A stretch of DNA of 64,000 bases from Pseudomonas sp. ADAK13 (GCF_012935715.1 NZ_CP052860.1:4898001-4962000), one strand, 5' to 3'. Positions 28,503 through 38,908 are shown, counted from the stretch's first letter. Notes: generated by a model from the sequence alone, not told the origin. Program-made: numbers and translations.

Positions 28503-30022
28503 AGGCGGGCACCCATTGATGCGGCAAAAGGTTACCGATTTCACTCGCCCTCTGCGTCGGCAGGCGCGTGAGGACGTCCTTCAAATAAGCATACGGATCA
28601 TGCCCGTTGAGCCGCGCCGACTGGATCAAACTCATGATCGCCGCCGCGCAGTGATCCGGCAAAAAACCAGTTTGAGCGTCCAAGTGCCCACGGGCGGACC
28701 TGGTTCTCGACCTGGTTGTTGTCAATGGGCACAGCCCCTTCGTCCAGGTAGCGCGTCAGCGCTACCCAGCGTTTAAGGCTGTAATCCAGGGCTTTGGCTG
28801 TTGCCGATCCGTTGGGCGCCAGATCACGCTGGTCCAACATCCAGTCATGCAGCGTTTTGATGATCGGTGCTGCCTTTACCTGGCGTATTCGCCAACGATC
28901 CTCATTGCTCATGTCTCGTGCCAGGCGTTCAACCTCGTACAAGCCGCCAATCGAGTGCAGCATCTGTTCGGCCAACTGGCTTTTGTTCGCCACGTGCAGA
29001 TCGAAAAACTTCCGGCCTGCGTGAGCCATGCGGCCAATTTCAGTCATGCCTTTCTCAAAACCGGCTTTGTAGCCTGCAAAATCGTCGCACACCAGCTTGC
29101 CGTTCCACTTCCCAAGGAAGTTGCGCGCATGCTCACCGGCACGGCTGGGACTGAAGTCGTAAACCACGGCCTTGAGCGCCGAAAACGGCGTGGTGCTGTA
29201 GGCCCAAACATACGTGCGGTGAGTTTCCCTCTCACCCGGCGCCAGCATTTGAACCGGGGTCTCATCGGCGTGGATCACGCCCTCGGACAGCACCGCTTCG
29301 CGCAGCGCATCGACCAAAGGCTGAAGCTGCACGCCGGTTTGTCCAACCCACTGCGCCAGCGTCGAGCGGGCGATCATCAACCCAGCGCGGCCAAAGATTT
29401 TCTCTTGCCGGTACAGCGGCAAGTGGTCAGCGAACTTCGCCACCATCACATGAGCCAGCAGGCCGGCAGTGGGGATGCCCTTGTCGATCACCTGCGGCGG
29501 CACGGGGGCCTGGATCAGTATTTCGCACTGACGGCAGGCCCATTTTCCACGCACATGCTGCTCGACGGTGAATACGCCAGGTGTGTAATCGAGCTTCTCA
29601 CTGACGTCTTCGCCAATGCGCTGAAGTTGGCAGCCGCAGACGCACGGGGTGTTTTCTGGCTCGTGACGGATCACAGTCCGTGGGAACTGCGGTGGCAGCG
29701 GCGCACGCTTGGGTTTCTGACGTAGCTCGGTCGGTGCAGGTGGCGGATTGACCGCTTTCAGCTCGGCCTCGATAGCCGCGATATCAGTGTCGAGCAGGTC
29801 GTCGAGCAAGCTACCTAGGTCAGGGCTTAGCTGTTCGCTGCGCTTGGCGAACTTGTGTCGCTTGAGGATGGCGATCTCATGAGCGAGTTGCTCGTTGACC
29901 GTTTCAAGGCGGTGGATTTTCTGGCCCATCGAATCGACCTGGGACAGCAACCGCAAGGCCTGTTCGGCCAAGGCACGCAGCTGTTCCGGTGTCATTTGAT
30001 CGAGATTGGGCGAGGAAGTCAT
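28501..30022 (-). pseudogene. tnpC: IS66 transposase, frameshifted near its end
   Basis: TnpC of IS66 copy 2. The main frame from ATG 30022 contains the coiled coil, CVCGCQLQ zinc segment and the DDE core (HADETPVQM; LVCDDFAGY; NNQVENQVRPW). Near 28700 the frame shifts and the last 70 residues (CAAAIMSLIQSARLNGHDPY, LPHQWVPA) are in another frame to 28501. The Glu-region sequence NQVENQ replaces the usual NWAENQ. Confidence 0.85.
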
Positions 30023-30083
30023 GCTGCTGATTGTGCCAGAGCAGGCGGCCAGCGGCGATAAACCGATAGGCTAATGGCAGGTG

Positions 30084-30417
30084 CTACAGCAGTGTGATCG
30101 AGCCGCCCGCGCCGACTCGCTGCCACGGTAAACCCAGCACCAAGGCTTGAAGTTGCTCGTTATCGAGTTCGACTTCCGATCCGCGATGGATGCCAGGCCA
30201 GTGAAACTTTCCTTGGTTTAATCGTCGTGCCGCAAGCCAAATGCCCACTCCGTCATGCACTAAAACTTTCATCCGGTTGGCTCGGCGATTGGCGAAGAGA
30301 TAGGCACAGTGCGGCTTCGCCGCACCGAACACCGTGATCACCCTGGCCAACGCGGTCTCTGCCGACGCGCATATCCATGGGCTCGGTGGCGAGCCAGATG
30401 GCGTCGATGCGGATCAT
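30084..30417 (-). pseudogene. tnpB: IS66 TnpB, frameshifted
   Basis: MIRIDAIWLATEPMDMRVGR begins at 30417, then a frameshift. FGAAKPHCAYLFANRRANRM to VGAGGSITLL continues in another frame to 30084. Part of decayed IS66 copy 2. Upstream only a stub of the tnpA C terminus remains. Confidence 0.8.
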
Positions 30418-30521
30418 CGCAGCAGGTCTCGAAGAAAGGTCGCGCAGGCAGCGGCAGAACGGCAATTTGTAAGCGTTTCGTGAACACATCTTCCAATTTG
30501 GATGGTCTGCGTGATTTCTGC

Positions 30522-31268
30522 TCACCAGAACAGCATTCTCAATGCCAGCGCGATTACGATTATATTAAAAACTGACTCCATCCACTGGTCGCCCTTCTGT
30601 AACGCAAACTTCGCGCCGGCATTTGCACCCAATAGCGTTCCAGTAACCAGGCAGAGTCCGTAAGGCCAGTTAATGATGCCGCTGACGCCAAAAATTATGA
30701 GTGAGCCCACGGAGAGGACTAGCCCACCGACTTTGCGGGTGCCCACCGATTCGCTGATTGTTTTTCTGAAAAAGATAATGAATAAATACGTCGAGAGTTT
30801 GGCTTGTCCACCCAATAACCCACCAATCATTCCTACTGGGATGAAGAGGATATAGCCAAACAGGCGCCTGATCGCTGAAGGAGGTGTTTCGCAGCTACGC
30901 GGTTTTTTTATAAGGGAGAGTGCCACCAGCAGCAACGTCAGGCCGCCAATTACTTTATGCAGCAGCGCGGGATCTATTTGAAGAAGAAGGCTGGCTCCTC
31001 CCAGAGCCCCGGCCAGCCCCAGTGCCGCAGCCCGAACCGCAAGCGCATAATCGACCTTTCCCTTATTATGGAAGTGCCGCAGCCCTGCAACCATGGTGCC
31101 TACGGAGGCCAAGCGCGCGGTGGCGATCGACGATTGAGGTGGAATCCCCAGCCAGATCATCACCGGGACGGTTAAAAACACACTCCCACCCGTATTGCTT
31201 CCAACGAATCCCGTTATTATTCCGAGGAAAACCAGACCGGCGCCTGTCAACCACTCATGACCAATCAT
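30522..31268 (-). CDS. TauE/SafE family membrane transporter
   Basis: 248-aa polytopic membrane protein of the TauE/SafE (sulfite exporter/UPF0721) family, with two similar four-helix halves. Start 31268 is chosen because its ATG overlaps the TGA of the kinase gene (ATGA). The ORF begins at 31295. Motifs: GFVGSNTGGSVFLTVPVMIW near the N terminus, MIGGLLGGQAKLSTYLFIIF in the second half. Substrate unknown (sulfonate or other organosulfur anion in characterised members). Coupled with a P-loop kinase resembling APS-kinase-like proteins, so a sulfur role is possible (inference). Both genes lie between two decayed IS66 copies. Confidence 0.88.
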   Translation of the reverse strand: MIGHEWLTGAGLVFLGIITGFVGSNTGGSVFLTVPVMIWLGIPPQSSIATARLASVGTMVAGLRHFHNKGKVDYALAVRAAALGLAGALGGASLLLQIDPALLHKVIGGLTLLLVALSLIKKPRSCETPPSAIRRLFGYILFIPVGMIGGLLGGQAKLSTYLFIIFFRKTISESVGTRKVGGLVLSVGSLIIFGVSGIINWPYGLCLVTGTLLGANAGAKFALQKGDQWMESVFNIIVIALALRMLFW

Positions 31269-31843
31269 GTTGAAATGCTCGCGTAGGATAGGCATCTGCT
31301 GATCACACCTTGTGATCTTCGGGCTTTTAGCTGGCGCTGCTCATTATGTAAAAATCTCTCGGTGATCATCGCCACCGCCTTGGCCGGAGACGTCAGGGTT
31401 GTGTCTATAGTAAACAGAGCGTTTTCCCAAGCCTCATATTCTTGATCCAGTACAGATTGCCAGGTCGGTGGAGTCAGCTTCGGAATATCAATTTTCCTGG
31501 TTTCTAACCGTCGCTGGTGCTCATGTTTGTCAGAGCAGATCACTTGGATGTTGACTAACGGAGCACCAGAGCGTGCAGCGATATCGCTCCACGCTTTTCG
31601 GCTTTCGATTACTGGGTTAACACAGTCAACTATTTCCGTGCTGCCAAAACGAAGAATGCTCAGAGCGAGCTCATTGGCGACCATGTAACCGCTCCGCCCA
31701 ACGTCTTGTGCAACAGCACCGGAGTTTCGAATAGATTGCTCAATCGTATCAATCCTCAGATACACGGCACTTGTTCTGGTGGCGAGGTCACTTGCGGTAG
31801 TCGTTTTTCCGGTACCTGGAAGGCCGCTGAAGACAATGAGCAT
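31265..31843 (-). CDS. P-loop kinase (predicted, APS-kinase/zeta-like)
   Basis: 192-aa small P-loop NTPase. Walker A GLPGTGKTT at residues 7-15, then LRIDTIEQSIR, a DxxxR-type pattern common in predicted nucleoside- or metabolite-phosphorylating kinases, and a C-terminal arm-like segment CSDKHEHQRRLETRK. No signal or membrane segments. Translationally coupled to the TauE gene downstream. Substrate unknown. Confidence 0.82.
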   Translation of the reverse strand: MLIVFSGLPGTGKTTTASDLATRTSAVYLRIDTIEQSIRNSGAVAQDVGRSGYMVANELALSILRFGSTEIVDCVNPVIESRKAWSDIAARSGAPLVNIQVICSDKHEHQRRLETRKIDIPKLTPPTWQSVLDQEYEAWENALFTIDTTLTSPAKAVAMITERFLHNEQRQLKARRSQGVISRCLSYASIST

Positions 31844-31865
31844 TTTATCTCCGTAAATTAGTGAG

Positions 31866-33423
31866 TTAACGCTGTTTGGGTGGCTGCCACTTATGCGGCA
31901 GCATCTGATCGATTTCGCTCACCCGTTGCGTCGGCAAGCGCGTGAGCACATCCTTTAAATAAATGTACGAGTCATAACCATTCCGCCGCGCCGACTGGCT
32001 CAGACTCATGATTGCTGCCACCCGCTTTCCGCTGCGTAGCGAGCCTGCGAAGAGCCAGTTCTTGCGCCCCAAGAGCCCATGGCCTGATTTGGTTTTCGGC
32101 CCAATTGTTGTCTATGGGTACGGCCCCGTCATCAAGGTAGCGCGACAGCGCTGCCCAGCGTTTCAGGCTGTAATCGGGTGCTTTGCTGATGGCTGAGCCT
32201 TCGGGCACGAGGTCACGCTGGGTGATCATCCAGGCGTGCAGCCTATTCATCGCCGGCACGGCTTTCTCTTTCCGTATTCGGCGCCGTAAATCCGGCTCCA
32301 GATCGCGGACTTCGCTCTCGACTTCGTACAACAGCTGGATGTAGTGCAGGGCCTGCTCAGCGATCTGGCTCTTGTTGGTTGCATGCAACTCAAAGAACTT
32401 GCGCCGGGCATGGGCCATGCAGCCGATCTCGGTCACGCCGAGTTCGAAGCAGGCCTTGTAACCGCCAAAATCGTCACAGACCAGTTTGCCTTTCCAGCCG
32501 TGCAGAAAGTTACGAGCATGCTCTCCGGCGCGACTGGGGCTGAAGTCATAACCACCGCCGCCACATCCGAGAACTGGCTGGTGGCGTAGGCCCAAACATA
32601 GGAGCGGTGGGTTTTTTTTGTTCCCGGCATGAGCATCTACACCGGTGTTTTATCGGCATGAATAACCTGCTGTCCGAGTACCACGTCGCGCAGCGCATCG
32701 ACCAGCGGCAGCAACTGAACTCCGGTCACGCCAACCCATTGAGCCAAGGTTGAGCGTGGAATCGCCAGGCCCGCTCGACCGAAGATCGATTCCTGACGAT
32801 AAAGCGGCAGATGGTCAGCAAACTTGGCGATCATGACGTGTGCGAGCAGACCCGAATTCGGGATGCCCTTGTCAATAATTTGCGCAGGTACTGACGCCTG
32901 GATCAGCGTTTCGCAGTCATCGCATACCCACTTGCCACGCACATGACGCTCGATGGTAAACACGTCCGGCGTGCAGTCCAGCTTCTCGCTGACATCTTCA
33001 CCGATACGCTTGAGTGCGCTGCCGCACTGGCAGTGGCTGTAGTCGGGTTCGTGATGGATCAGGGTGCGCGGAAACTGCGGCGGCATCGCGGTGTGTTTAG
33101 GTTTTTGCCGAGCCTCGGTCGAAGCCGGCGCAGCTTGCAGCGCCTCAAGTTCGGCTTCGATGGCTGCGATATCGGTGTCGATCAGGTCATCGAGCAGACT
33201 GGCTTGATCCGGGCTTAATTGCTCGCTGCGCTTGGCAAACTTGAAGCGCTTGAGTTGCGCGATCTCGTGAGTCAGTTTTTTCGATGACTGTTTGATCACG
33301 GTTGATTTTATTGCCCATTGTCTCGACTGTCTGATCGAGACACTCGACACGCGGCATCAACTGCGCTGCCAGAGCGCGCAGTTGTTCAGGGGTTAGGTGG
33401 TCGAGATTGGGGAACGAAGTCAT
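31866..33423 (-). pseudogene. tnpC: IS66 transposase, several frameshifts
   Basis: TnpC in four frame pieces: 33423-33187 (N terminus), 33350-32637 (coiled coil to HADKTPV, where Lys replaces the first catalytic-region Glu), 32595-31972 (core with LVCDDFGGY and NNWAENQIRPW), and 32072-31866 (C terminus). At least three indels. Same subtype as copy 4. Confidence 0.85.
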
Positions 33424-33504
33424 GCTGCCGATTTTGCCAGAGTAGGCGAAAACCGACGACAGGCTGATCGGACAATTGCACGGCCAGGCGGGATGTGTCA
33501 GAGA

Positions 33505-34134
33505 TTACAGGATGGAAATGGCGCTGCCTGGCCCGACTCTTTGCCAAGGCAAACCCAGCACCAGGGCGTGCAGTCGTTCGGCGCCTAATTCCATCAGAGA
33601 GCCGTGTCGAGAACCCGGCCAGAAGAACGTGCCCTGATGCAGGCGGCGCACCGCCAGCCAGATACCCAGCCCGTCATGCACCAGCACTTTCAGGCGATTG
33701 GCGCGGCGGTTGGCAAACAGATAAGCACAGTGCGGCTGCGCCGCATCGAACACGGCGACCATGTCCATCGGCTCGATGGCGAGCCAGATGGAGTCGATGC
33801 GGATCATCGCAACAGGTCTCGCAAAGGTCGCACGGGTAGCCGTGCTTTCGGTCGGCCAGTTCACTTTGACGGTACCGCGTGGGTCTGGGATTTCGAGGCA
33901 GATCATGGCCGGGGTGATATCTGATCGTGACGCCGACGACGGTAAAGCCACGGGGATAAAAGCAGGTTGCAGAACGGCACTTTTCTGCGATTGCAGCCGA
34001 ATCAACTTGTGGACGAGGTTCGCGTTGAGGCTGTGGCTCAGTGCGACGCTGGCAATCGAAGCGCCGGGCTGGGCGCACTCTTGAATGACCTGGCCCTTGA
34101 AGGATTTGGAGTAGGAACGGCGTTGTGGCTGCAT
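33505..34134 (-). pseudogene. IS66 TnpA-TnpB fused frame
   Basis: Starts MQPQRRSYSKSFKGQVIQEC (TnpA, HTH-like) and runs without a stop through RATFARPVAMIRIDSIW into TnpB, ending VGPGSAISIL. In the related copy 4, TnpA ends FLRD-stop before a separate TnpB start, so a small deletion here removed the stop and fused the genes in frame. TnpB also lacks about 13 residues after PMDM. Confidence 0.8.
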
Positions 34135-34327
34135 GAAAGACCCGCTTAAAAGGCTAGAACTGGCGCCCACTTAGATTTAAGTGCACACCATGTCCTGGCA
34201 TTGCGGGGTAGGGTAGATAACTTGGCCGGACGCGTACGCATTTCCGTGCTGACAAAAGAGCGATGCAGTTGCCATCAGGCGAGGATTGTCATGTAGTCGC
34301 TATCAGTTAGCTGTCGTTCCTGAAGGG

Positions 34328-34351
34328 AAAAGCCCCGCAACGCTGCGGGGC
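34328..34351 (-). terminator. Intrinsic terminator after the PotF-like gene
   Basis: On the minus strand GCCCCGCA-GCGT-TGCGGGGC, 8-bp GC stem, followed by TTTTCCC, 16 bp after the stop at 34367. Confidence 0.88.
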
Positions 34352-34366
34352 CTTTGTTCGAGGTTA

Positions 34367-35467
34367 TCAGATTCCTGATTTGATCTTGGTCCATGCCCGC
34401 GTTCTGGCGCGCTCTGCATCGCGGCCGAGCGGCTTTAAAGTGTAGAGCGTCGCCATGGCTGCCTCGGTGGGGTACAGGTTGGGGTTATTGCGTATCGCCG
34501 GGTCAACCAGTTCGGTGGCGTCCTTGTTCGGATTGGGATAACCGACAAAGTCGCTGATTGGAGCGATCACCTGGGGTTGCAGCAGGTAATTGATAAAGGC
34601 GTAGGCAGCTTCCGGATTTTTTGCTCCCTTGGGAATTGCGAGCATATCGTACCAGATCGGTGCGCCCTCTTTCGGTAGACGCATGTCGACTACCACGCCG
34701 TTCTTGGCTTCTTTGGCGCGGTTGGCGGCCTGGGAGAAACTACCGGAAAAGCCTACGGCAACGCAGATGTCTCCGTTGGCGATATCTGCCATGTACTTGG
34801 AGGAGTGGAAGTAGGCTATGTAGGGACGGATTTTCATCAGCAACGCTTCGGCTTTGACGTAGTCTTTGGGGTTGCTGCTGTTGGGGTCTAAGCCCAGGTG
34901 TTGCAGTGCTAGCGGCAACATATCCGCTGGCGAGTCCAGCAGCGTCACCCCGCATTGCTTTAGCTTGCTGACGTTCTCTTCATTGAAGATCAAGTCCCAG
35001 CTGTCCACCGGCGCGTTCTCACCTAAGGCAGCCTTCACCTTAGCTGGGTTGAAGCCTATCAGGATGGTGCCGTACATATAAGGCACGGCGAACTTATTGC
35101 CGGGGTCGTTGGCCTCGATCAGCTTCATCAACTTGGGATCGAGGTGGTTCCAGTTCGGCAGCTTGCTACGGTCCAGCGGTTGAAATACCCCGGCATCAAT
35201 CTGCTTGGCGAGGAATACGTTCGACGGCACCACCACGTCATACCCGGAATTTCCGGTCAGCAGTTTTGCTTCCAGCGCCTCATTGGTATCGAAGATATCG
35301 TAGACCAGTTTGGTCTGAGGGTTTTGTGCCTTGAAATCTTCAAGAGCTTTTGGGGTGATGTAGTCGAACCAGTTGTAGACGTGTAACGTTTGTTCTTCTG
35401 CGTGAACGGCACCACTGAACACCATGAAGCAAAGGGCGGGAGCGATAAGGCATTTGAGTCTGTTCAT
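34367..35467 (-). CDS. Polyamine ABC transporter substrate-binding protein (PotF/SpuD-like)
   Basis: 366-aa periplasmic binding protein for spermidine/putrescine-type amines. Signal peptide to about residue 23 (VHAEEQT). Family features: LHVYNWFDYITPKALEDFKA, FDTNEALEAKLLTGNSGYDV, YMYGTILIGFNPAKV, and WTKIKSGI at the end. It is the second gene of a minus-strand pair with the acetylpolyamine amidohydrolase (12-bp gap). ATPase and permease genes are not in the window, so it must work with a transporter encoded elsewhere or serve as a sensor partner. Confidence 0.92.
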   Translation of the reverse strand: MNRLKCLIAPALCFMVFSGAVHAEEQTLHVYNWFDYITPKALEDFKAQNPQTKLVYDIFDTNEALEAKLLTGNSGYDVVVPSNVFLAKQIDAGVFQPLDRSKLPNWNHLDPKLMKLIEANDPGNKFAVPYMYGTILIGFNPAKVKAALGENAPVDSWDLIFNEENVSKLKQCGVTLLDSPADMLPLALQHLGLDPNSSNPKDYVKAEALLMKIRPYIAYFHSSKYMADIANGDICVAVGFSGSFSQAANRAKEAKNGVVVDMRLPKEGAPIWYDMLAIPKGAKNPEAAYAFINYLLQPQVIAPISDFVGYPNPNKDATELVDPAIRNNPNLYPTEAAMATLYTLKPLGRDAERARTRAWTKIKSGI

Positions 35468-35479
35468 TGTTCTAATTCC

Positions 35480-36511
35480 TCATTGGGCGCTTTCAAAACC
35501 TTCGAGAACGTTCACGGCATTGATGCCGATTTCTTTTACCGCATAACCGCCTTCCATCACGAACAGCGTCGGCTTGCCGAGCTTCGCGATTCGTTCACCC
35601 ATAGCCAGGTAATCCGGGCTGTCGAGCTTGAAGTGAGAGATCGGATCATCCTTGAAAGTGTCCACACCCAAGGACACCACCACGATGTCGGCGCCATAGC
35701 GTTCGATTTCCTCGCAAGCCTGTTCCAGCGCGGCGCTCCAGGTATCCCAACCTGAGCCTGCGGGTAAGGGATAGTTGAAGTTATAGCCAGCACCCGCACC
35801 GTCACCCAACTCCTCTGCGTAACCGAGGAAATACGGATACTCCGCTTCGGGGTGGCCATGTATCGAAGCGAAAAGCACGTCGCTGCGGTTATAGAAAATC
35901 GATTGGGTGCCGTTGCCATGGTGATAGTCGACGTCTAGGATCGCGATTTTCTTGTGCCCCTGATCAATGAAGGCCTGTGCAGCAATAGCGGCGTTATTGA
36001 AGTAGCAATAGCCGCCCATCAGGTCACTGGCCGCATGATGGCCCGGCGGGCGACACAAGGCGAAAGCACCGCGAGCGCCTTGTTGGACCGCCTGTTGCGC
36101 AGTCAATGCCACTTGGGCAGCACTGTAGGCAGCTTGCCAGGTGCCGGCGGTAATCGGTGCGCCGCCGTCGAAGCTGTAATAACCGAGTTGACCATGCAAG
36201 CAGGTGGGCATAACCCGGCGCAAGGTGCGAGCGGGCCAGGCGGACGGCAGCAAGTCTCCGTCTCGGCCGAAGGTGGTCCAGCGTTGCCAGGCTCCCTTTA
36301 AGAAGTCTAGATAGTCGGCGCTGTGGATGCGTTGCAGCGGCGCCAAGCCGAAGTCGTGGGGCGCGCGTACCTGCCCCAGTTCGCGATCTTTGACCCGTTG
36401 CAAAACGTGATCGGCGCGCGATGGCATTTCAAAGCAGGGCATCAGTTGCCCGTGCATCAGTTCGCTCCGGCCGTGGTGCAGATGATGATCATCCGAGTAA
36501 ATCGTCAGCAT
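35480..36511 (-). CDS. aphA: Acetylpolyamine amidohydrolase (histone-deacetylase family)
   Basis: 343-aa zinc deacetylase that would release acetate from acetylputrescine or acetylcadaverine. All active-site residues are present and match the known acetylpolyamine amidohydrolase numbering: His158/His159 in RPPGHHAAS, Asp195 and His197 in LDVDYHHGNGTQ, Asp284 in GVDTFKDDP, and Tyr323 in EGGYAVKEIG. The coupled PotF-like gene supports an amine substrate. Paralogues aphA and aphB cannot be told apart here. Confidence 0.92.
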   Translation of the reverse strand: MLTIYSDDHHLHHGRSELMHGQLMPCFEMPSRADHVLQRVKDRELGQVRAPHDFGLAPLQRIHSADYLDFLKGAWQRWTTFGRDGDLLPSAWPARTLRRVMPTCLHGQLGYYSFDGGAPITAGTWQAAYSAAQVALTAQQAVQQGARGAFALCRPPGHHAASDLMGGYCYFNNAAIAAQAFIDQGHKKIAILDVDYHHGNGTQSIFYNRSDVLFASIHGHPEAEYPYFLGYAEELGDGAGAGYNFNYPLPAGSGWDTWSAALEQACEEIERYGADIVVVSLGVDTFKDDPISHFKLDSPDYLAMGERIAKLGKPTLFVMEGGYAVKEIGINAVNVLEGFESAQ

Positions 36512-37129
36512 ATTGTTGTTTTCCGCAGGCTGTGTTTGTGCATGCAGTCTTGCTGCGGGCGGGGTTTATGAGAATGGCAGGAACGGCCACAATGGGATAA
36601 ATATGGCCAACATGAGTGTCCGAAATTCGCTCCTGAATGAAGCGGTCATGCCCTTAAATGGGGCGAGAGCCGAAATTGACTCGGCGACACTCCGCTCCAG
36701 TGCACAAACGCGAGCCTGAAACAGGGGGGTACGCTTAAGCTTAGTGCCTCGGCAATCCCGAAGACCGGTAGCTCATCTTTGGCCCGCAACTACTTGGCCT
36801 GATCGAAGCGCCGTTCCGCGAGCAGTTCTTGGTCGCTGAGGCCTTGCTCACGTAGAAGTCGACTCGAGGCGCTAGCCGAGCATCTGGAAGGTTTTCCCAG
36901 CAGAGCCAGATAATGCAGCGACGGCCGCAACGCGTCACCGAAAGTTGCACCTACAAGCCGGGCATCGGCAAGCACGCCGCAGTAGGAAACGTGCATGTGC
37001 GGGCACAATTATTTGTGTGTTTGCATGATGTTCCATTTTGTTGGCGTTTTTTGTTTTTCTAGCCAACCAGTGGGCAGGTTTCACGGGTTACTTGAAATTG
37101 GAAGAGATGCATCATTGCCTCTCAACTTA
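36512..37129. other. Spacer upstream of aphA, no gene
   Basis: Minus-strand frames of about 70 codons at 36741-37008 have no family resemblance and no start context. The aphA promoter should lie at the left side. Confidence 0.45.
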
Positions 37130-38035
37130 TTAAAAGCGGCTTGGCCCGCTCCTGACAATTTCGCGCATCAGGCTCAGGTAGCGACTTGCCCCCAACCCCA
37201 GTGGCCGGTTTTTGACCCAGACGATATCGACCCACAAGCGCATCTGACTAGCCATGTTGTCAAAGACCACTTCAGTCAGGACGCCCGTGGCGATCAACGG
37301 TTGGACCAGAGGCTGTGGAAGATAGGCCCATCCCAATCCTGCTTGCACCATGTCCAGCGTCGCCAGATAACTATCGCTGAGCCAGACTCTTCGTGACAGA
37401 ACCACTCGCGGATCAGAGCCGGTGGGCTCACCCGTTGCCACGATAATCTGGCGGATGTTCACTAACTGCTCTTCATTCAAGGGGCTGTTCTTGCCGGCGG
37501 CTGCGGGATGATCCGGAGATGCAACGGCCACCAGTAACTGGCTTCCTGCCTCAAGGAAGGTCTCACGCTCATCAATTCCCGGCCGCTCGAACACCAGTGC
37601 CAACTGCACGCTGCCTTCATGGAGCATGCGTACTGCTTCCGATTGAGAAGCAGAGCGAACCTCGATTTCAAGCGTGGGGAACTCCTTGGCCAATGTAGAC
37701 AGCGGGCGGCTCCAAGCTCCCGTCTGCAGCTCCGGTGCCATGGCCAAAATCAGCCGACTCTCCAAGCCTTGGTGAAGCTGAAGGGCATGCGCGTCCAGCA
37801 AGTTCAATTGACTCGCGACTTGTCTTGCCTGGGGTTCCAATGCTCTTGCGGCTGCCGTAGGGATGGCTTTGCGGGTTGAACGGTCGAAAAGCAACATATC
37901 CAGTTCCGCCTCAAGCTGCGACACCGCCATGTTGACTGCCGAAGGCACCCGTCCCAGCTTTCGCGCGGCTGCGGAGAAGGAGCCGCCGTCGACGACCGAA
38001 AGGAATACTTTTACTGACTCGCTGGTAAATGCCAT
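37130..38035 (-). CDS. LysR-family transcriptional regulator
   Basis: 301-aa LysR regulator. HTH at FSAAARKLGRVPSAVNMAVS. Divergent from the SDR operon at 38129, with two palindromes in the 93-bp gap. Most likely the regulator of the amine catabolism operon. The effector is unknown. Confidence 0.9.
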   Translation of the reverse strand: MAFTSESVKVFLSVVDGGSFSAAARKLGRVPSAVNMAVSQLEAELDMLLFDRSTRKAIPTAAARALEPQARQVASQLNLLDAHALQLHQGLESRLILAMAPELQTGAWSRPLSTLAKEFPTLEIEVRSASQSEAVRMLHEGSVQLALVFERPGIDERETFLEAGSQLLVAVASPDHPAAAGKNSPLNEEQLVNIRQIIVATGEPTGSDPRVVLSRRVWLSDSYLATLDMVQAGLGWAYLPQPLVQPLIATGVLTEVVFDNMASQMRLWVDIVWVKNRPLGLGASRYLSLMREIVRSGPSRF

Positions 38036-38047
38036 AGCGTTGTCAAC

Positions 38048-38082
38048 TTATCTGATAACAATCGTCTTTTTTTATCAGATAA
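38048..38082. promoter_or_regulatory. Twin palindromic operators TTATCNGATAA
   Basis: TTATCTGATAA at 38048-38058 and TTATCAGATAA at 38072-38082, each a palindrome around its central base, with centres 24 bp apart, in the gap between LysR and SDR starts. Likely binding sites of the LysR protein and overlapping both promoters. Confidence 0.72.
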
Positions 38083-38128
38083 ATGCACCTAGATTCCAGC
38101 CCCACAACAACCGTTCTTGGGGAATGCC

Positions 38129-38908
38129 ATGCAAAACGTTATAGGGCAGGGCCACGTGGCGCTTGTCAGTGGAGCTGGAAGTGAGCTCGGAATCGGTATG
38201 GCGATTGCCCGAAGGCTAGGGGCGGCCGGGGCCAAATTGATCGTCACGGCGAGCAGCGCCCGCATTGCAGATCGCGTTGCAGAGTTGCGTGCCGAAGGCT
38301 TTGAAGTCGTAGGGCGGTCCGCCGATCTTACCGATGAACATCAAGTGCGTGAGTTTGGCCTGTGGGCCGAGTCTATTTGGGGACGGATCGATATCCTGGT
38401 TAACAACGCCGGTATGGCCATGCAAGGAAGTCCCGAGCCGTTCTCGGAGTTAGCGGCTATGGATCTGCATATGTGGAACCTTTCGCTGGTTCGAAACCTA
38501 ACTACGGCCTTTCTTCTTACGCGAGCACTTTTGCCCGGCATGCAGGCACGCGGATACGGACGCATCGTCAATATCAGCTCCACCACTGGCACTCGATGCA
38601 GCAATCCCGGTGAAGCAGCCTATAGCGCCGCAAAGGCTGCAATGGTTGGCATGAGCATGGGGCTGGCGCTTGAGGTGGCCAAGCAAGGGATCACGGTGAA
38701 CAGCGTCGCTCCTGGCTGGATCGCCACCGGGTCGAGTTCACCCGAGGAAGTCAACGCCGCGGGTTACACACCGGTTGGCAGGGCCGGACGTCCTGCGGAG
38801 GTGGCTGCTGCGGTAGCTTTCCTTGCGTCTTCAGAGGCGAGCTACATCACCGGCGAAGTCATTGTGGTGGATGGTGGAAATTGCTTGGTCGAGAACAAGG
38901 CTCCTTGA
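38129..38908 (+). CDS. SDR-family oxidoreductase (operon gene 1)
   Basis: 259-aa classical SDR. The start is ATG 38129 with GGGGAA upstream (the longer frame uses TTG 38117). Cofactor motif SGAGSELGIGMA, then NNAGMAMQ, and catalytic AYSAAKAAMVGMSM. The first gene of a plus-strand operon with a second SDR, an aminotransferase and a glutamine-synthetase-like ligase. It could oxidise an amino-alcohol or hydroxy intermediate (inference). Confidence 0.9.
   Translation: MQNVIGQGHVALVSGAGSELGIGMAIARRLGAAGAKLIVTASSARIADRVAELRAEGFEVVGRSADLTDEHQVREFGLWAESIWGRIDILVNNAGMAMQGSPEPFSELAAMDLHMWNLSLVRNLTTAFLLTRALLPGMQARGYGRIVNISSTTGTRCSNPGEAAYSAAKAAMVGMSMGLALEVAKQGITVNSVAPGWIATGSSSPEEVNAAGYTPVGRAGRPAEVAAAVAFLASSEASYITGEVIVVDGGNCLVENKAP

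Larger units (their letters stand above)
28470..30440 (-). mobile_element. Degenerate IS66 element (copy 2)
   Basis: IS66 copy with frameshifted tnpC and tnpB and almost no tnpA. The left end is taken at 28470 (GTATGCGTCCACCC..., a variant of GTAAGCG). The right end is lost within the tnpA C terminus near 30440. No target duplication can be read. Confidence 0.7.
31866..34237 (-). mobile_element. Degenerate IS66 element (copy 3)
   Basis: All three IS66 genes are recognisable but broken or fused. The right end is proposed at 34237 because the sequence GGTAGATAACTTGGCCGGAC there matches the end of copy 4 at 52579. The left end is near 31860 and not precise. No target duplication was found. Confidence 0.7.

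Noticed and set aside
28847..29725. A 292-codon plus-strand frame
   Set aside because: It is antisense to the IS66 transposase and has no family resemblance.
36741..37008. Short minus-strand frames as a gene
   Set aside because: Two overlapping frames with no start context or family; treated as spacer.
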